NCBI RefSeq assembly: GCF_026339875.1
Contig: NZ_JAPEPZ010000001.1
Coordinates: forward strand, 1,488,001 to 1,552,000
Origin: Streptomyces sp. NBC_01571
GTDB taxonomy: Bacteria; Actinomycetota; Actinomycetes; Streptomycetales; Streptomycetaceae
Direction: 5' to 3'
Length of the DNA: 64,000 nt
The translations under genes and the position numbers were made by a program. Shown piece by piece: positions 8,806 through 17,351 of the stretch. The notes below the pieces were generated by a model. It saw only the letters and a list, made by a program, of their open reading frames with translations, had not been told where the DNA came from and ran no database searches. How positions within the stretch are numbered: position 1 is the first letter of the stretch; the number at the start of each line of letters is the position of its first letter.

Positions 8806-9705
8806 TCACGGTGTCTCCGCCCGGCCGGGGACGACGGCGACCGGGCAGTCGGACCGGTGCAGGACGGCGCGCGCGATCCGGCCGACCGGCAGCCCGACGT
8901 GTCCGCGGTGCCGCTCGGCGCCGACGACCAGCAGGTCCGCCTCGGCCGCGGCGGCCAGCAGCACGCCGCGGGCGGGCCCCTCGGCGGGCCGCAGGCGGAG
9001 GTCCACCGACGGATGGTCAGCCGCGGGTCCGGCGAGTGCCGACTCCAGGATCTCCACCGCCTGCCGCTCGTGCAGTCGGGCGGGTTCCCCCTCGACGGGC
9101 GGCTGGTCCGTCGGCTCCCGGCCGGGCCACCGCCAGGCCCGTACCGCGTCCAGGGCGGCCCCGCGGGCCTGTGCCTCCTGGAGGGCGAAGCGCGCGGGTG
9201 CGGAGTTGTGCGGGCCGTCGCCGACCCCGAGGACGATCCGGCGGTGCTTCCCGGCCGCGGCCCGGCTCTCCTGGCCGCCGCGCAGCACGATCACCGGGCA
9301 GTCGGCACGGGCGGCCACCGCGAGGCTCACCGAGCCGAGCAGCAGTTCGACGAGCCCGTTGCGCCCGCGCGAGCCGATGACCAGCGCGCAGGCACCGTGC
9401 CCCTCGTGCAGCAGGACGCTCACCGGGTCGTCGGGCAGGACGTCGGCGGACACCGCCAGGCCGGGCCGCCGGTCACGGACACGCCGCGTGGCCGCGTCGA
9501 CGACGTCCTCGACGAGTACCTGCTCCGAGGGCCGGTCCGCTCCCCCGGCGGCGGAGACTCCTTCGTAGCGTTCCCACAGTGAGGCGTTCACCAGCCGCAG
9601 CGGGGCCCCGCGCAGCGCCGCCTCGTCCGCCGCCCAGTCCACGGCGCGCAGGCTGGGTGCGGAGCCGTCGACGCCCACGACGAGGGGAAGCTCCAAGATC
9701 CTCAC
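8806..9705 (-). CDS. Universal stress protein with two USP domains
   Basis: The product is 299 residues made of two tandem UspA folds. The first begins LVVGVDGSAPS and ends with the ATP-binding motif GSRGRNGLVELLLGS. The second begins RIVLGVGDG and carries the less canonical GAERHRGHVGLPVG. Double-domain USPs are hallmark members of DosR-type regulons. The start is a GTG at 9705 that overlaps the stop of the upstream small gene (GTGA at 9702-9705), indicating translational coupling. Nucleotide binding is likely in the first domain and less certain in the second. Confidence 0.93.
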   Translation of the reverse strand: MRILELPLVVGVDGSAPSLRAVDWAADEAALRGAPLRLVNASLWERYEGVSAAGGADRPSEQVLVEDVVDAATRRVRDRRPGLAVSADVLPDDPVSVLLHEGHGACALVIGSRGRNGLVELLLGSVSLAVAARADCPVIVLRGGQESRAAAGKHRRIVLGVGDGPHNSAPARFALQEAQARGAALDAVRAWRWPGREPTDQPPVEGEPARLHERQAVEILESALAGPAADHPSVDLRLRPAEGPARGVLLAAAAEADLLVVGAERHRGHVGLPVGRIARAVLHRSDCPVAVVPGRAETP

Positions 9706-10037
9706 CTTCCCGTGCCGGGATCGAGGACGATCCCGGTCCTGTCCCGACCGCGCGGCCTCTCGTCGATGGGCTGGTCCACTGCCGCGAGCGGACGGGTCCC
9801 GTGGACGGATACGGTCGGACCCGGCGCGTGCGGCCGAAGGACCGCGAAATCCTGCCGCGTCCCGAGGTCGGAACCCGTCACCGGGACGCCGGCGCGGATC
9901 GTGCCGTGGACCGGGGCCCGGACCGTGCCGTCGATCAGGGCCCGGATCGCGCCGTACGCCGGCACGGCCACCCTCACGAGTTTCCCGCCGGGCCGCAACC
10001 CGGGCCGGGACACGGCGAAGGCGGCTTTGTCCACCAT
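9702..10037 (-). CDS. Unknown 111-residue protein coupled to the universal stress gene
   Basis: I do not recognise this protein. It is real by context: GGAGGGA stands 9 bases before its ATG and its TGA overlaps the GTG of the stress-protein gene. The sequence is basic and rich in Gly, Val and Pro. It has an internal near-repeat (ALIDGTVRAPVHGTIRAGVPV, residues about 33-53) reminiscent of short beta-hairpin or lipoyl-like strands such as those in YqeB-type proteins; that resemblance is weak. No signal peptide or membrane segment is seen. It probably works with the stress protein. Confidence 0.55.
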   Translation of the reverse strand: MVDKAAFAVSRPGLRPGGKLVRVAVPAYGAIRALIDGTVRAPVHGTIRAGVPVTGSDLGTRQDFAVLRPHAPGPTVSVHGTRPLAAVDQPIDERPRGRDRTGIVLDPGTGR

Positions 10038-10722
10038 GGTGGTGATTCCCTCCTCACGCGGGATCACCCCGCCGCACGGCCCCCGTTCGCACCGCCCGCG
10101 TGCCCTGCCCGACCGAGGCACGGTCGTCCGCCGCCGGGCCCTCGCCCGCCGCGGAGCCGGACGGGTGACACGCCGGACAGGGACCTGCCCGGGGCCGGCC
10201 GAGAGAACGGGGCGCCTCGTGACGACCGGAAGACACCCGAACACTCGTACGATTAATGGCTTCATGTTCCGGTCCCCTCGGGGGGTCGGTCGCGCGGGAC
10301 GACAGCGACGGGGGCGTCCGGTGAGAGGAGCGGGGTCCGGCTCCCGGACGCGGACCGGCCTCGACGACGGCCGCCCGAGCCTGCCTCGCGGCCCGCCCAC
10401 GCGGCGGCGGCCCGGTGTCCGGGCGAGCCGGCGGGACCCACGGTGACACTGCGGAGCATGGTCCCCCTCTCCCGGGCCGGGCGGACGATGTGTTTCCAGC
10501 CTCCGGTCCCGGAAGGCCACGGTGCAGGGGCCGCAGGTCCCCGGCGGGGGCCGAACGGCCCTATGGGCCCGTCGCCCCGCGCCCGGGGGCGGCGACCTGT
10601 GGTGCCCGCCCCCTCATGCGTCCACGCTGGAAGGGGCACCCTCGACCCGGCGCACCTCGCCGGTGAGCGACCGGACGGTCCTCGTACCGGTACGTACGCC
10701 CCTACGGCAGCGGAGGCCGGCC
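10038..10722. other. 685-base intergenic region
   Basis: Open frames here lack convincing starts and match nothing. The region holds the promoters for the leftward 111-residue gene and the rightward oxidoreductase. An unusually A+T-rich stretch, CGTACGATTAATGG, lies at about 10247-10260 and could be a -10 region. A DevR-like palindrome lies at 10548-10561. Confidence 0.5.
10548..10561. promoter_or_regulatory. GGGCCGAACGGCCC palindrome, possible DevR-type box
   Basis: Perfect GGGCC-N4-GGCCC inverted repeat (arms extend to GGGCCG/CGGCCC) 162 bases before the oxidoreductase start. It has the same architecture as the site at 1888-1903. A further GGCCC-TAT-GGGCC repeat follows immediately (10557-10569). 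Confidence 0.4.
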
Positions 10723-11550
10723 ATGGACGACGTTCCCCTCCCCTATCAGGTGACCCAGGCGCGCGACGAGACGGCCGACACGGTCACCCTCACCCTCGCG
10801 CCGACCGGCGCCGGGCTGCTCGCGCCGTTCACGCCCGGCCGCTACGCCCTGGTGCACGCCCTCGGGGTGGGCGCGATCCCGGTACCGGCGTCCCGCATCG
10901 ACCGCCACGAACTCGCCCTGACGATACGGTCGCTGGAGGCGGTCTCGGCCGCGCTGTGCGCCCTCCGGCCGGGCGGCCGGGTCGGTCTGCGCGGCCCGTT
11001 CGGCACCGGCTGGGAACTCGACAGGGCCGCCGGGCAGGACCTGCTGGTCGTCGCGGACGGACTCGGCCCGGCGCCACTGCGCCCGCTCGTCCTCGACGCG
11101 CTCGCCGCACCGCAGTCGTACGGACACCTGAACGTCCTGGTCGGCGCCCGCACCCCGGACGACATCCTCTACGCCCAGCAGACACACGCCTGGTCGGCGG
11201 CGCACGGCCCCCCGCACTGCGCGGTCACCGTCGACCGCCCCGGCCCCGCCTGGGAAGGTCCCGTCGGCGCCGTCACGGCTCTCCTGGACGGGGCCCGGTT
11301 CGAGCCCCGGAACACCGCGGCCTACGTCTGCGGTCCCGCGGGGAAGATCCGGGCGGCCGCCCATGCCCTGCTCCGGCGCGGCCTGCCCGCGGAGCGGATC
11401 CGGGTAGCCCTCGACGGATTCCCCGACGGCGACACCGGTCACCGCCACGGTGCCCGGCCAGGGGATGTCCTGCTGTCCCGGGACGACGGCCCGGTGGTCG
11501 GCTGGGACCAGGTCGAGTCCCCGTCCTCCGCCGCGGGACCCGACGCCTGA
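10723..11550 (+). CDS. FAD/NAD(P)-binding oxidoreductase (hydrogenase-gamma/sulfite-reductase-B like)
   Basis: The product is 275 residues of the ferredoxin-NADP reductase fold. An N-terminal flavin barrel has TPGRYALVHALG near 33-44 (the family's RxYS-like position). The NAD-binding part has LLVVADGLGPAPLRPL near 107-122 and YVCGPAGKIRAAAHALL near 201. Relatives are the gamma subunits of hydrogenase or sulfhydrogenase, AsrB and PyrK. Those usually end with a cysteine cluster for 2Fe-2S; here no cysteine follows YVCGP, so the cluster seems absent. CGGAGG precedes the ATG. No partner hydrogenase gene lies in the window, so its electron acceptor is unknown. Confidence 0.75.
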   Translation: MDDVPLPYQVTQARDETADTVTLTLAPTGAGLLAPFTPGRYALVHALGVGAIPVPASRIDRHELALTIRSLEAVSAALCALRPGGRVGLRGPFGTGWELDRAAGQDLLVVADGLGPAPLRPLVLDALAAPQSYGHLNVLVGARTPDDILYAQQTHAWSAAHGPPHCAVTVDRPGPAWEGPVGAVTALLDGARFEPRNTAAYVCGPAGKIRAAAHALLRRGLPAERIRVALDGFPDGDTGHRHGARPGDVLLSRDDGPVVGWDQVESPSSAAGPDA

Positions 11551-11722
11551 CCCGGGGCCCTTCGTGACTCCGCGGCCGGCCTGCCGCCCGGCCGCGGCCC
11601 ACCGGCTCGGCAGTCGGGTGCCACGGGCCCACGGCCTCACCTGTCAGGCCCGGTCCGGCGCGGAAGGGGCCGTCGGTACAGTCGGTGAAGATCACCTCAG
11701 GCGGCAGGAAGGCCGGCGCACC

Positions 11723-12199
11723 ATGGCCGTGGACGAGCTCGACACCCGGATCCTGCGGCTCCTCCTGGAGCAGCCGCGTACCAGCGTGCGTGAGTACGCC
11801 CGCACGCTCGGCGTCGCCCGCGGCACGCTGCAGGCCCGCCTGGACCGGCTGGAACGGGACGGCGTGATCACCGGCACGGGACCCTCGCTGTCCCCCGCGG
11901 CGCTCGGCCACCCCGTGCTGGCCTTCGTGCACATCGAGGTCACGCAGGGCCATCTCGACGAAGTGGGCGACGCGCTCGCCGCCGTACCGGAGATCATCGA
12001 GGCGTTCTCGATCACGGGCGGCGGCGATCTGCTCACCCGGGTGGTGGCGCGCGACAACGCCCACCTGGAGGACGTGATCCAATCGCTCATCAGCATGCCC
12101 GGCGTCGTACGGACCCGCACCGAGGTGGCGCTGCGCGAACGTGTCCCGCACCGGGTGCTGCCACTGGTGGAATCGATCGGCCGGATGGCGAACGGCTGA
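11723..12199 (+). CDS. Lrp/AsnC-family transcription regulator
   Basis: The product is 158 residues: an N-terminal winged helix-turn-helix (ELDTRILRLLLEQPRTSVREYARTLG, recognition helix GTLQARLDRLERDGVI, residues 4-50) and a C-terminal RAM/AsnC ligand domain (LAFVHIEVTQ, AFSITGGGDLLTRVVARDN, GVVRTRTEVAL). Proteins of this family respond to amino acids or related small molecules. The gene stands alone between an oxidoreductase and a phosphatase and shows no obvious divergent target, so what it regulates is not evident. Confidence 0.9.
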   Translation: MAVDELDTRILRLLLEQPRTSVREYARTLGVARGTLQARLDRLERDGVITGTGPSLSPAALGHPVLAFVHIEVTQGHLDEVGDALAAVPEIIEAFSITGGGDLLTRVVARDNAHLEDVIQSLISMPGVVRTRTEVALRERVPHRVLPLVESIGRMANG

Positions 12200-12276
12200 C
12201 GGGGGCGGCGACGGGGTGATCGCGACGCGGGGAACACCTCACCCCTCACCGGCCGGGCCTTGGCATCCTGGACCCC

Positions 12277-12990
12277 ATGAGCGCTCTCGGTCGCACCTCG
12301 GTCATCTTCGATCTCGACGGAACTCTCGTGGACAGCGAGCCGAACTACTTCGAAGCCGGGCGGCAGACACTCGCCGAACAGGGCATCACCGACTTCACCT
12401 GGGCCGACCACGAACAGTACGTCGGCATCAGCACCCGGGAGACGCTCGCCCTCTGGAAGGAGCGCTACGGTCTGCGGGCTCCGCTGGAGGTCCTGCTCGC
12501 CGACAAGAACCGCCGCTATCTGGAGCTGGCCCGTGCCTCCACGCATGTCTATCCGGAGATGCGGAAGTTCGTCCGGCTGCTGGCCGACGAGGGCGTCCCG
12601 ATGGCCGTGGCCTCGGGCTCCTCGGCCGCCGCCATCGAGGTGATCCTCACGGGGACCGGCCTGGCGGCCCGACTGACGACCGCCGTCTCGGCCGACGAGG
12701 TGGCGCACGGCAAGCCCGCCCCCGACGTCTTCCTGGAGGCGGCTGCCCGCCTGGGAGCCGCGCCGGCGGACTGTGTGGTCCTGGAGGACGCCGCCCCGGG
12801 GGCCGCGGCCGCGCATGCGGCCGGGATGCGCTGCCTCGCGATCCCGTACGTCACCGCGCAGGCCGACGACCCGGCGTTCGGCACGGCCGGGCTGCTGCTG
12901 CGCGGGGGCCAGGCCGAGTTCACGGCGCGGGCCGCGTACGACTGGCTCGCACGCTCGGCCGCGTCCTGCCGCACCTCCGGCACGCCCTGA
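12277..12990 (+). CDS. HAD-superfamily hydrolase (phosphatase, beta-phosphoglucomutase-like)
   Basis: The product is 237 residues with all four HAD motifs: FDLDGTLVDSE (motif I, nucleophile Asp12), MAVASGSS (motif II), HGKPAPDVF (motif III lysine) and VVLEDAAPGAAAAHAAG (motif IV). The helical cap between motifs I and II is type C1, as in beta-phosphoglucomutase and small sugar-phosphate phosphatases. The substrate cannot be read from sequence. It stands 77 bases after the Lrp gene on the same strand and may be co-transcribed with it. Confidence 0.92.
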   Translation: MSALGRTSVIFDLDGTLVDSEPNYFEAGRQTLAEQGITDFTWADHEQYVGISTRETLALWKERYGLRAPLEVLLADKNRRYLELARASTHVYPEMRKFVRLLADEGVPMAVASGSSAAAIEVILTGTGLAARLTTAVSADEVAHGKPAPDVFLEAAARLGAAPADCVVLEDAAPGAAAAHAAGMRCLAIPYVTAQADDPAFGTAGLLLRGGQAEFTARAAYDWLARSAASCRTSGTP

Positions 12991-13046
12991 GCCCGCCGGT
13001 ACCCTTCCAGAACCGCGCGAACCCGCACCCGGCCGGCCGCCACCGG

Positions 13047-14219
13047 TCAGGCGGCCTCCCGCGTCCCCGTCGCACCGCCGCCCGGGCCGCCACCCCCGTC
13101 GCGGTGGATCGGCGTCCGCGAGCCGGTCAGCGGAGCGCCGGTGCCGCCCTCACGGGCCGCGACGATCTCCGCCGCGATGGACAGCGCGGTCTCCTCCGGA
13201 GTACGGGCCCCGAGGTCGAGCCCGATCGGGGACCTCAGACGGGACAGCTCCCGCTCGCCGAGCCCGGCCTCGCGCAGCCGCCGCTCACGGTCCTCGTGGG
13301 TGCGGCGCGACCCCATGGCCCCGACGAAGGCCGCCGGCATCCGCAGGGCCGCCTCCAGCAGCGGTATGTCGAACTTGGCGTCGTGGGTGAGCACGCACAG
13401 GACCGTCCGCTCGTCGGTCCCGGTACGCCGGAGATAGCGGTGCGGCCAGTCGACGACGATGTCGTCCGCCTCGGGAAAACGGACCCGGGTGGCGAAGACG
13501 GGACGGGCATCGCACACGGTCACGTGGTAACCGAGGAACTTGCCGACCCGGACCAGCGCCGTGGCGAAGTCGACGGCGCCGAAGACGATCAGACGCGGTG
13601 GCGGCACACTGGACTCCACGAACAGCGTCACGCCTCCCGGGCACCGCGAACCGTCCTCGGAGACCTCGACCGTGCCGGTACGCCCCGCCGTCAGCATGCC
13701 GCGGGCCTCCCCCGCCGCCGTGCCGTCCAGCGCCGGGGAACCGCTGAGACCTCCCTCGACCGGTGGCCCGTACATCTCGTCGGGGCGGACGAGCAGCGCC
13801 CTGCCCAGCAGCTCGGCCGGTCCCCGGGCCACCCGGGCGACGGCGGCCGGCTCACCGCGGGCCGCGGCCGCCAGCGCCGCCTCGAACACCTTCCGGTCCG
13901 GTGCGTCCGCGCGCACCGGCGTGACCAGGACATCGACGACACCGCCGCAGGTCAGCCCCACCGCGAAGGCGTCCGCGTCGCTGTATCCGAACCGTTCGAG
14001 CACCGTCCGGCCGTCCTGGAGCGCCTGGACGCACAGGTCGTACACGGCCCCTTCGACGCATCCCCCGGAGACCGAGCCGACGGCCGTGCCGTGGCCGTCC
14101 ACGGCGAGGGCGGCGCCCGGACCGCGCGGCGCGCTGCCGCCGACGCGCACGACGGTGGCGACGGCGAAGTCCCGGCCCTCCTCGGCCCAGCGGTGCAGCT
14201 CGTCGGCCAGGTCAAGCAC
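13047..14219 (-). CDS. XdhC/CoxI-family molybdenum hydroxylase maturation protein
   Basis: The product is 390 residues. The N-terminal XdhC_CoxI domain has VGGSAPRGPGAALAV and GSVSGGCVEGAVYD, and the C-terminal XdhC Rossmann domain starts LIVFGAVDFATALVRVGKFLGY. XdhC proteins bind molybdenum cofactor, promote its sulfuration and insert it into the hydroxylase. The GTG start at 14219 was chosen because it overlaps the last codons of the upstream large-subunit gene by 8 bases (GTGCTTGA), the usual coupling in this operon. The glycine-rich C-terminus (HRDGGGGPGGGATG) is probably disordered. It is the fourth gene of the hydroxylase operon. Confidence 0.9.
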   Translation of the reverse strand: MLDLADELHRWAEEGRDFAVATVVRVGGSAPRGPGAALAVDGHGTAVGSVSGGCVEGAVYDLCVQALQDGRTVLERFGYSDADAFAVGLTCGGVVDVLVTPVRADAPDRKVFEAALAAAARGEPAAVARVARGPAELLGRALLVRPDEMYGPPVEGGLSGSPALDGTAAGEARGMLTAGRTGTVEVSEDGSRCPGGVTLFVESSVPPPRLIVFGAVDFATALVRVGKFLGYHVTVCDARPVFATRVRFPEADDIVVDWPHRYLRRTGTDERTVLCVLTHDAKFDIPLLEAALRMPAAFVGAMGSRRTHEDRERRLREAGLGERELSRLRSPIGLDLGARTPEETALSIAAEIVAAREGGTGAPLTGSRTPIHRDGGGGPGGGATGTREAA

Positions 14220-16362
14220 CCGGATCCCCTTCCGCCGCGGTCCCCGCGAGCAGCACCCGGTCGGGTCGGATCGGCAGGTTCCGGTGGCGTACGCCGGTCG
14301 CGTGCCAGACCGCGTTGGCGATCGCCGCCGCGGCTCCGACGACCCCGATCTCACCGATGCCCTTGATGCCGACCGGGTCGTCCGGGTCCGGGTCGTCCAC
14401 CCAGTCCGCTTCGATCTGCGGCACGTCGGCGTGCGCGGCGAAGTGGTAACCGGCCAGGTCCGCGCCGACATGGCCGCCCGTGGCCCGGTCCCGGACCGCC
14501 TCCTCGTGCAGCGCCATGGACAGGCCCCAGACCATTCCGCCGACGAACTGCCCGCGCGCCGTCAGCGGGTTGACGATGCGGCCCGCGGCGAAGATGCCGA
14601 GCATCCGCCGCACCCGCACCTCCCCCGTGGTGACGTCCACGGCGACCTCGGCGAACTGCGCCCCGAAGGTGTGCCGTTCCATCGGCGGCAGCGCGCCGAC
14701 GGCCTGGGAGGTGTCCGAGCGCGCCGTGATCCCCTCCGGCGGGATGCCACCGCCGAGGACCAGCCGCTCGCGCAGCTCGGCCGCTGCGACCCGGATCGCC
14801 CAGGCCCAGGAACGGGTGCCCATCGAACCGCCGGCGATCATCGCCGGGCCGAAGTCGCTGTCCGCGATCCGCATCCGGATGCGCTCCGGCTCCGTCTCCA
14901 GTGCGTCCGCGGCGACCAGGGTGAGCGCGGTCCGCGCCCCGGTCCCGATGTCCGAGGCGGTGATCCGTACGGTGAAGGTGCCGTCGGGCTCCGCTGTCAC
15001 GGCCGCCGTGGACGGGGCGGACAGCATGGGGAAGGTGGCCGCGGCCGTGCCGGTGCCGAGCAGCAGACGCCCTTCGCGGCGAACTCCGGGGTGCGGGTCA
15101 CGGCCCGCCCAGCCGAACCTGCGGGCCCCTTCCTCGAAGCAGCCGGCCAGATTGCGGCTGCTGAAGGGCAACCCGGAGACGGGGCCCACGTCCGGCTCGT
15201 TGCGAAGACGCAGCTCGATCGGGTCGAGGCCGCACTTCTCGGCGAGTTCGTCGATCGCGGACTCCAGCGCGAAGGAACCCGGCGCCTCCCCCGGGGCCCG
15301 CATCCAGCTCGGCGTCGGCACGTCGAGCCGTACGACGCGGCTGGCGGAGTGGTGCGCGTCGGAGCCGTACATCGCCCGCCCGAACTCGGCGCTGCGCTCG
15401 ACGAACTCGTGGACGGTCGAGGTGAGACTCTCGGCCCGGTGCTCGACCGCGCGCAGCCGTCCGTCCGCGTCGGCGCCGAGCCTGACCCGCTGCGCCGTGG
15501 GACTGCGATAACCGACGAGGGAGAACATCTGACGCCGGGTCATGACGACCCTGACCGGGCGGTGCAGCACGGTCGCGGCCATCGCGGCGGCGACGGAGTG
15601 GGGTCGGGTCCCCTTGGAGCCGAAGCCGCCTCCCACGTGCTCGGACCGCACCCGGACCGACTCGGGGTCGAGCGAGAACAGCTTCGCCAGTTCGTCCGCC
15701 ACGAACCTGCTGCCCTGGTTGGAGTCGATCACCTCGAGCCGGCCGCCGTCCCAGCGGGCGACCGCCGCATGCGGCTCCATGGGGCTGTGGTGCTCCTCCG
15801 GGGTGCTGTACTCGGCGTCCACGACGACGGCGGACGCGGCGAGTTCGGCCTCCAGGTCGCCCTTCGTCGCGGCGGGGGCGCTCTCCGGCGTGTACACACC
15901 GGGAAGTCCGGCGGCGAACACGACGTCGTGCGGCTCCTCGTCGTACTCGACGACGAGCGCCTCGGCGGCCTCCCTCGCCTGCTCGGGTGTCTCGGCGACG
16001 ACGAGGGCCACCGGCCAGCCGGCGTACGGGACCCGGTCCCGCTGGAAGATCTGGGCGATCGGGTCGGGCACGCCGAAGGCGTTCGTGTAATCGCCGTTGA
16101 GGCGCGGGGCGTTCACGTGGTCCAGGACGGCGAGGACACCCGGCATCGCGAGGACGGGCGCGGACCGCACGGCGCGGACACGGCCCCGGGCCACCGTGGA
16201 CAGCACCAGCCAGCCGTGGGCGAGTTCGGGATAGGGCACCTCGCCTGCGTAGCGAGCCGCTCCGGTCACCTTGGCCACGCCCTCCACACGGGTGCGCGCG
16301 GTGCCGACGGCCACGACCGCCGGGGTCGTGGTGGTCGTGGTGGTCGTGGTGGTCGTGGTCAT
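14212..16362 (-). CDS. Molybdenum hydroxylase, molybdopterin-binding large subunit
   Basis: The product is 716 residues of the xanthine dehydrogenase/aldehyde oxidase family, with the short large-subunit form seen in PaoC/YagR-type enzymes. It has the cofactor loop GGGFGSKG near residue 250 and the C-terminal KGIGEIGVVGAAAAIANAV, whose GEIG glutamate is the usual catalytic base. The enzyme should hydroxylate an aldehyde or N-heterocycle. ATG 16362 overlaps the FAD-subunit stop (ATGA). The protein begins Met followed by 12 threonines, encoded by an ACC/ACG repeat. No export signal is visible, so the enzyme is probably cytoplasmic, unlike E. coli PaoABC. Confidence 0.92.
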   Translation of the reverse strand: MTTTTTTTTTTTTPAVVAVGTARTRVEGVAKVTGAARYAGEVPYPELAHGWLVLSTVARGRVRAVRSAPVLAMPGVLAVLDHVNAPRLNGDYTNAFGVPDPIAQIFQRDRVPYAGWPVALVVAETPEQAREAAEALVVEYDEEPHDVVFAAGLPGVYTPESAPAATKGDLEAELAASAVVVDAEYSTPEEHHSPMEPHAAVARWDGGRLEVIDSNQGSRFVADELAKLFSLDPESVRVRSEHVGGGFGSKGTRPHSVAAAMAATVLHRPVRVVMTRRQMFSLVGYRSPTAQRVRLGADADGRLRAVEHRAESLTSTVHEFVERSAEFGRAMYGSDAHHSASRVVRLDVPTPSWMRAPGEAPGSFALESAIDELAEKCGLDPIELRLRNEPDVGPVSGLPFSSRNLAGCFEEGARRFGWAGRDPHPGVRREGRLLLGTGTAAATFPMLSAPSTAAVTAEPDGTFTVRITASDIGTGARTALTLVAADALETEPERIRMRIADSDFGPAMIAGGSMGTRSWAWAIRVAAAELRERLVLGGGIPPEGITARSDTSQAVGALPPMERHTFGAQFAEVAVDVTTGEVRVRRMLGIFAAGRIVNPLTARGQFVGGMVWGLSMALHEEAVRDRATGGHVGADLAGYHFAAHADVPQIEADWVDDPDPDDPVGIKGIGEIGVVGAAAAIANAVWHATGVRHRNLPIRPDRVLLAGTAAEGDPGA

Positions 16363-17351
16363 CGGGCGGCCTCCTCGGTGAGCTCGGTCAGCGTCGCCAC
16401 GACGAGATTGCGCATCAGGGGCACCTTGTATCCGTTGTGGGGCAGCGGTTCGGCCGACGCCAGTTCGGCGTCCGCGGCGGCGGCGAAGGCCTCGGCGTCC
16501 GCCGGTCCCCCCAGCAGCGCCCGCTCGGCCTCCCGGGCACGCCACGGCCGGGACGCCACCGCCCCGAAGGCGAGGCGCACTTCGCGCACCACCCCGTCGC
16601 GGACGTCGAGCGCGGCGGCGATCGAGCCGATCGCGAAGGCGTACGAAGCGCGCTCGCGCACCTTGCGGTAGCGGGAGCGGGCGGCGACCGGGGCGGCGGG
16701 CACGGTGACGCCGGTGATCAGCGCGCCGGACGGCAGGGCGGTCTCCCGGTGCGGAGTGTCACCCACCGGCAGATAGAACTCCGCGAGCGGCAACTCACCC
16801 GGTCCGTCGAGCGTTTCGTACGTGACGGCGGCGTCGAAGGCGGTGAGGGCCACCGCCATGTCGGAGGGGTGCGTGGCGACGCAGTGCGCGGAGGCGCCGA
16901 GGACGGCGTGGTTGTGGTGCTCGCCCTCGATGGCGGGACAACCACTGCCGGGAACACGCTTGTTGCAGGGTTTCGCCAGGTCGGTGAAGTAGCCGCAGCG
17001 GGTGCGCTGGAGCAGGTTCCCGCCGACCGTGGCCATGTTGCGCAGCTGCCCCGAGGCACCGGCCAGGACGGCCTGCGCCAACGCCGGGTATCGGCCCCGC
17101 ACTTCGGGGTGTGCGGCGAGGTCGCTGTTGGTGACGGTCGCACCGATGCGCAGCCCCTCACCCTGGGTGAACCCGATCCGGTCCAGGGGGAGTTCACGCA
17201 CGTCGACCAGGCGCGCGGGCCGCTCCACCCCGCTCTTCATCAGGTCGACGAGGTTGGTGCCGCCGCCGAGACACCGCGCCTCGGGGTCGGCGCCCAGCAG
17301 GGCGACCGCGCCGGCCACGTCGAAGACGCGCTCATAGCCGAACTCCTTCAT
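16359..17351 (-). CDS. Molybdenum hydroxylase, FAD-binding subunit with Fe-S insert
   Basis: The product is 330 residues of the CoxM/XdhB FAD fold. FAD loops are CLGGGTNLVDLMKSG near residue 30 and ATVGGNLLQRTRCGYF near 107-122. Following the second loop is a cysteine-bearing insert, CGYFTD...PCNKRVPGSGC, of the type that holds an extra [4Fe-4S] cluster in PaoB and 4-hydroxybenzoyl-CoA reductase. Electrons would pass from the molybdenum subunit through 2Fe-2S centres to FAD. Its ATG overlaps the stop of the 2Fe-2S gene (ATGA), and its own stop overlaps the large-subunit start. Confidence 0.92.
   Translation of the reverse strand: MKEFGYERVFDVAGAVALLGADPEARCLGGGTNLVDLMKSGVERPARLVDVRELPLDRIGFTQGEGLRIGATVTNSDLAAHPEVRGRYPALAQAVLAGASGQLRNMATVGGNLLQRTRCGYFTDLAKPCNKRVPGSGCPAIEGEHHNHAVLGASAHCVATHPSDMAVALTAFDAAVTYETLDGPGELPLAEFYLPVGDTPHRETALPSGALITGVTVPAAPVAARSRYRKVRERASYAFAIGSIAAALDVRDGVVREVRLAFGAVASRPWRAREAERALLGGPADAEAFAAAADAELASAEPLPHNGYKVPLMRNLVVATLTELTEEAAR

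Noticed and set aside
8784..9380. Arg/Pro-rich frame opposite the universal stress protein
   Set aside because: The minus-strand frame has two complete USP domains; the plus-strand frame is its shadow.
10262..10639. Possible genes in the 685-base intergenic region
   Set aside because: Several overlapping frames on both strands are open, but none has a start signal, domain or codon pattern better than the others.
13540..16671. A 1043-codon open frame on the plus strand
   Set aside because: It is antisense to XdhC and the molybdenum hydroxylase genes, whose own frames carry clear motifs.
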